Shown one piece after another: positions 59,996 through 64,000 of a stretch of DNA of 64,000 nt (position 1 is its first letter; every line of letters starts with the position of its first letter). The position numbers and the translations under genes are program-made. The stretch comes from Sweltsa coloradensis. Taxonomy: Eukaryota > Arthropoda > Insecta > Plecoptera > Chloroperlidae. The notes beneath the pieces are model-generated. The model saw nothing but the letters and a program-made list of their open reading frames with translations. It made no database searches and was not told the DNA's origin. The stretch covers positions 310,001 to 374,000 of the forward strand of contig JAMZAV010001269.1 of NCBI GenBank assembly GCA_024449915.1, given 5' to 3'.

Positions 59996-59999
59996 GGCC

Positions 60000-60415
60000 A
60001 CGTAAAGGCCTAGCCCCTCTCGGTAATTAATTTAGGTATTTATAGCTAGGGTTTCCTTCCTTTAAGCATGTCACCAAAACCAAATAGGTACTGTAATAGG
60101 AATCCCACACATAACAAAAACTTGTAAAAATACAGCCAAACCTTACACACTCAAAAGAAATGAGATCTAAAAAAAGGGCCAAGCTTATCTACCCTTCCAC
60201 ATTTGCGCATTCTTAATTCATAAACGTACAGTGTCCCGTAACAACATCCTTGAAAAGCTTGGCAAAATAGAATTTGCAACTATTAATTTAAAAGTAATAG
60301 TTCATCCAAATTCTTTTTTTCTAATTAGATTTAACGTAGGCCTAATGGTCATGCAAATTCTATTTTATTATTATTATTATTTCAAATTTGAGGCTTTCGC
60401 GGCCCGGTATTATTA
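60000..60415. other. No gene recognised
   Basis: AT-rich with TTATTA runs. No structure supported. Confidence 0.35.
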
Positions 60416-60419
60416 TTAT

Positions 60420-60620
60420 TGAGCGAGCAAAGCGAGCGTCTCCACTTGACTCTTATGGCTCGAATGTCTGTTTTTTTTTTTTTTTTTTTTTTTTTTTTTC
60501 TGTTACTGCTTCGATACAGGTCGCACCGTTTCTCTGATCGACCTGAAATTTTGCACACATGTACATACCACCTAGGCGGGTTGCTGTATAGTTTTTGAAC
60601 AAAATCCAATCGTTGGTTAT
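60420..60620 (+). repeat. Repeat with GAGCGAGCAAAGCGAGC head
   Basis: Head GAGCGAGCAAAGCGAGC, then AATGTCTG, a T run (60471-60499), then CTGATCGACCTGAAATTTTG. It has the same layout as the heads at 25193 and 53249. Confidence 0.45.
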
Positions 60621-61369
60621 AAAAAATAAAAAATAAAATAATAAAATAAAAAAATAAAAATGTACCGATCTTTATGAAATTTTGCAGGGTCAATAAGTAC
60701 AACATTCTCTCCTATTTTCCAAATTTTCAGCTAAATCGGTCAAGACCTTAAAGACTTATTGGTAATCATATTTCAAAAAATGATGTTAAAAATGAAGGAG
60801 GCAGTGAAGATACAAAGATACACTTTAGAAGGCATGACGTGAATTAGAACAATGCAAAGATGTTGGAATAGTATAAAGTGTACAATGTCAATATCCAGTT
60901 AGGCCTACACTGTGTGGTGGGCCTTATGGAATGTCGTACTCGGGTCATGTTGCACGTACCGGTGCTCGCTCAACAACGCGTCCAACTGAGCGTTTTCCTA
61001 GTTATTATTATTATTATTTATTTATTTTATTTTTCTATTTTTTAGATCTCATTTCATTTGAGTTGTATTTTTTTCGCTGTATTTTTACAAGTTTTTGTTA
61101 TGTGTGGGATCTCATTACTTTTTCAAGTTCCATTGCAAAATTATTTGTTAAAATATAATAAGTTTATCAAAGTCAATTTAATTGCTATGGTATTACCAAT
61201 GAACAATAGAATGAAAAAAATATAGTGGTACAAAGACTTGCTTTTTGTAAACAATGTAGGCGATTATTGTCACGTAACTATAGTTACTTGTTGATTGTAT
61301 GCCTGTATATAAGGCTTATTTTAAACCTTTATTGGAAGCCCTTTCCCGCAAATTTTTTTAAACTTTTTC

Positions 61370-61455
61370 TTTCAAAGGGAATTACATCACTATTACCTTA
61401 ATGTCCATGCTAAATATGAACGTTGTAGCCCCACCCATTTGGTCAGAATCGCTGG
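61370..61455 (+). repeat. Repeat family E fragment
   Basis: TTTCTTTCAAAGGGAATTAC, 'CCTTAATGTCCATG', AATATGAACGTTGTA and TTTGGTCAGAATCG match 12154-12238. Confidence 0.65.
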
Positions 61456-61478
61456 GCAATTGAAACTGACGAATTAGA

Positions 61479-61529
<51 letters not shown>
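61479..61529. repeat. (TAG)n microsatellite, 17 units
   Basis: An uninterrupted TAG run. The tyrosine-rich minus frame (61382-61567) is its translation, not a gene. Confidence 0.95.
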
Positions 61530-61809
61530 CCAGTAGTAACTAACGTCCTTAAAGTGATTTTGAGCATGTTTCAAGTCATATTTTCACCAAGAAGGAATGC
61601 TCGTACCCCAACCAAATTTGGCATGTGTTGTCGGGTACCTAAATCCCCTCGATTTTGATAGTTTTCAAGTTCACATCACGTTTCATGATGGCTGGGTGAC
61701 ACCTCGAAATCACCCCAACTCTGCTTGCTGTTTAAGGTGCCTGAGTGTGTAGCGCACAGCGGCTTGGCTGCGGCGCCCTAACGGGCACCTAGATAGCTTT
61801 GAGTAATAC

Positions 61810-62095
61810 GATCTACTCCCCGTGTTTAACACAGGCGGCGGTGGCGACGAAAACCCTGTGGTCTTGGTCTTGAACTATTGCAATCGCATTGTTGCCATTA
61901 GATCCAGAAGTTTAACTTCTTTGTCGATTAGGATGCTGTTGTTAGTAGCACCAGTGGCGGGCGGCGGTGACTTGGTGACATCGAATGAGCCTACTTTATT
62001 TGTCGCCAATATTTCCCTTCAGTAGGCTACATCGTATTAATAGCGAAGCCTCCTATTACAGTATATTATTGCATTGTTACAAGTGCTGTAAATGA
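61810..62095 (+). repeat. Interspersed repeat family G, copy 2
   Basis: Collinear with 47900-48175. Here GGCGGGCGGCGGTGACTTGG and TCCTATTACAGTA are kept. Confidence 0.75.
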
Positions 62096-62099
62096 CAGA

Positions 62100-62505
62100 T
62101 TACTTTTGTTGTTGTTATTCTTGGCTAGGCCTCTACTAGGTAGACAGACCTCGGCCTATGTAGGGATCCAGAGATTTAGCAATTTAGGTAGAAAAAATTT
62201 AAATTAGAAAAAAAATACCTGAAACAGGTTTTTCATAAGTTTCAAGGCCTATGATATTAAAAAAATGCAATTTGAAACTGCACCAAAAGGCAAAATTTTC
62301 TACGCGCCCTGAAACCAAATAAACTAAAACCCATTTTCTCTTTTCGTCTATAGGCCTAAATTATCTTCAATTTTTTCATATGCCTACATTGACGCTGGAG
62401 GCAGTAACTATACTAAGTCTCGGGGTCGTACACTAGCTGGCCGTTCCATTTAGCCTGGGTATCTGTTGAACAAGGGTCTGTGACCACAAATGTTTGTGCA
62501 ATGAT
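62100..62505. other. No gene recognised
   Basis: AT-rich with a few TAGGCCTA words. Nothing supported. Confidence 0.4.
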
Positions 62506-62508
62506 TAT

Positions 62509-62699
62509 ACTAGGGAAACGCCAAAGTCGTTTATAGACGAGTGAGTGAGCCATGTGTTGAGTACCCGGTATCATTCCCCATACTGGGCTTAGTGGGCTAG
62601 ATCCAGCCTTATAGGTATAGGGGAGAAAAGGGAATGTTCCCGGGTACTCAACACATGGCTCACTCACTCGTTTATCAACGACTTTGGCGTTTCCCTAGT
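62509..62699. mobile_element. MITE family H, copy 2 (191 bp)
   Basis: Terminal inverted repeats of about 60 bases beginning ACTAGGGAAACGCCAAAGTC. The core is about 60 bases. The target duplication is ambiguous (AT or TTA). Confidence 0.85.
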
Positions 62700-62880
62700 T
62701 AGTATTAATTGTGGAAAAATCACGCAAAAAAATTCATTGAATGACGGTTTTTTTTTTAACAATTTTTATCGCACAGAAAAGGCGCATTTGGTGACGTTTA
62801 AAAAAAAAAAATGAAAAATGAAAATGAAGCATAATTTGAATTTCATTGAGCATAATTTTTCAATTCAAAAATATATTAAA

Positions 62881-63220
62881 TAAAAATAAATAAATAAATT
62901 GTATTTAGAGTCTACCCACTCAGTTATATAACTGATTTTCAGTGGGGGACTTTAAATCAAAGCGACTAAGCCAACCCTGTAGGCCCCGACGCAATCGGCG
63001 AGTGAGTGATAACCAACCAAAGATCGTTATTTTTAATAGGAAATATAGCAATCAGTCGTATGGACAGTGCGAACACCCGCGAATCAACGCCAGAATCAAC
63101 AAGGCCGATTCAGCACAACTCTGAATTTTTATGTGCTTCGTTGCTAGGAAGGCTCCAAAGTCACCGTTTACAAACTCCTAAGACAAGAACTGATGGACTT
63201 AAGTCCAAATCAGAATATAA
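62881..63220 (-). repeat. SINE family A, lacking only the tRNA head
   Basis: Tail AATAAATAAATAAATTGT, then 'CTGATTTTCAGTGGGGGACT', 'TGATAACCAACCAAAGATCG', 'CGCGAATCAACGCCAGAATC', GCTTCGTTGCTAGGAAGGCT and 'AAGTCCAAATCAGA', in the reverse order of the 52.0-kb copy. The two together define a full element of roughly 500 bases. Confidence 0.85.
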
Positions 63221-63540
63221 CCCCTATGGTTATAGGCCTAATGCTTAGATTTGTCACTATTTGATATAGGCCCTAGTGGTAAGCCTCACGCAACAGGCCT
63301 AATGTATTTGAATTTTTTGGGGAAGAGTTATTTGAAGGTGGTTGGCCACACCTTGTATTGATCAATACGATTGGTTATCTTATCTGTGATGAGTGTGAAT
63401 CCTATGCACGAGCACGATTATTTAGGCCTAAGCTAACGTTTTTGGCCTAACATCCCAGTGGTTGTCTCTAATTCCGTCCTCTCCAAATAATGCCAAATTA
63501 ATACGAAACGTTAATTTACGTAGGTATCTTTCCCGTTCAG

Positions 63541-64000
63541 ATGGCCACCCCAACGGTAGAGTCGCTTGAGGCCCGCTTCGCAGAACTCCAGCGTAAGATC
63601 CTTGGAGATTCCCTGACCATCGACGCCTACGAGCGCAACAACGACAAGTCAAACCAGCCAATCGCGGACCTCTTGGTCGACTCCAGTTCGCTGATGTGTG
63701 CAGCGCTGTCCGGACGGGAGAAGATCAACACGATCGTACCTCGAATGGGCGACCTCGATCGATACCTCGATCCGACGTTCGAAGACGCTCTCGACATGTC
63801 GGCTCTCGTCGAAGTGCTCATCTCCATGGAGCCCAGCTTCCACAGACAGTGCGAACAGTTGGACCAACTCGGCAAACTGTCGCCCGTACTCGACAGCAAG
63901 GAGATAAACAACGTTGCGTCGCACAAGGAACGAATCGAACGGCTGCTCTTGAGCAACCTCGAGAAACACAACCTGTCGGAGGAGTGTTGCTCGCGGGTTT
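63541..64000 (+). CDS. DCTN3: Dynactin subunit 3 (p24), N-terminal part, runs off the window
   Basis: A frame open from ATG 63541 to the window end gives 153 codons with no stop; the human protein is about 186 residues, so roughly 80 percent is present. DCTN3 is a coiled-coil subunit of the dynactin shoulder, which supports dynein transport, and works in the cytoplasm and at the mitotic spindle. Supporting residues: SLEARFAELQRKILG at the start, 'GREKINTIVPRMGDLDRYLD' followed by P (human has a YLDPEY-like segment), 'LDQLGKLSPVLDSKEI' matching the EQVNALVPMLDSAHI region, and the ERIERLLL helix. The stretch is GC-rich compared with its flanks, as expected for coding sequence. TTTCCCGTTCAG precedes the ATG, so a splice acceptor may abut the start codon. 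Confidence 0.85.
   Translation, partial: MATPTVESLEARFAELQRKILGDSLTIDAYERNNDKSNQPIADLLVDSSSLMCAALSGREKINTIVPRMGDLDRYLDPTFEDALDMSALVEVLISMEPSFHRQCEQLDQLGKLSPVLDSKEINNVASHKERIERLLLSNLEKHNLSEECCSRV

Noticed and set aside
61382..61567. Poly-tyrosine frame
   Set aside because: Translation of the (TAG)n microsatellite.
63627..63971. Minus-strand frames of 106 and 114 codons
   Set aside because: Antisense shadows of DCTN3. The true plus frame is open to the window edge and is recognisable.

Overview
The window is eukaryotic nuclear DNA from an animal, most likely a marine deuterostome. The strongest hint is the extreme excess of the palindromic hexamer AGGCCT (in TAGGCCTA and CCTAGGCCTAGG runs), a texture I associate with echinoderm genomes. 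A 5S rRNA-like sequence of metazoan type and several tRNA-derived SINE families agree with that. The phylum is an inference. No bacterial, organellar or viral gene set is visible.

Only three genes can be named, all in the right-hand 26 kb. GOSR2 (membrin, an ER-Golgi Qb-SNARE) lies on the minus strand as four exons between 38411 and 43725 and encodes 216 residues. Behind it on the same strand, 534 bases away, is a single uninterrupted 788-codon frame (44260-46626) for a kinesin-9 (KIF9-like) protein. Its P-loop is intact, but switch I and switch II are eroded, so it looks like a retained retrocopy with a nucleotide-binding but probably non-motile head. At the right edge the first 153 codons of DCTN3 (dynactin p24) begin at 63541 on the plus strand and run off the window.

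The first 38 kb hold no gene I can name. They are a graveyard of short mobile elements: tRNA-derived SINEs, a 5S-like pseudogene, MITEs with clear terminal inverted repeats, foldback hairpins carrying tRNA-like promoters, a 1.17-kb tandem duplication, minisatellites and approximately 145-160-bp arrays. Two GC-rich islands (about 0.6-0.86 kb and 17.56-18.45 kb) carry consensus splice donors on the minus strand and may be first exons or promoters of genes I cannot identify.

From 49 to 59 kb the sequence is layered mobile DNA. A non-LTR retrotransposon (reverse transcriptase on the minus strand) is cut by two inverted-repeat insertions. Next comes a decayed coding relic of unknown family at about 52.3-52.95 kb. 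Last is a 5.34-kb foldback palindrome (53411-58751) whose arms are built of tandem sub-repeats. It sits at a TA in a repeat that also occurs without the insertion near 25.3 kb. One arm is itself split by a 1,478-bp element, and the other arm preserves the empty site.

The items most worth a second look are the degenerate intronless kinesin-9, the foldback palindrome with its internal empty-site control, and the hairpin family carrying tRNA-like promoters.
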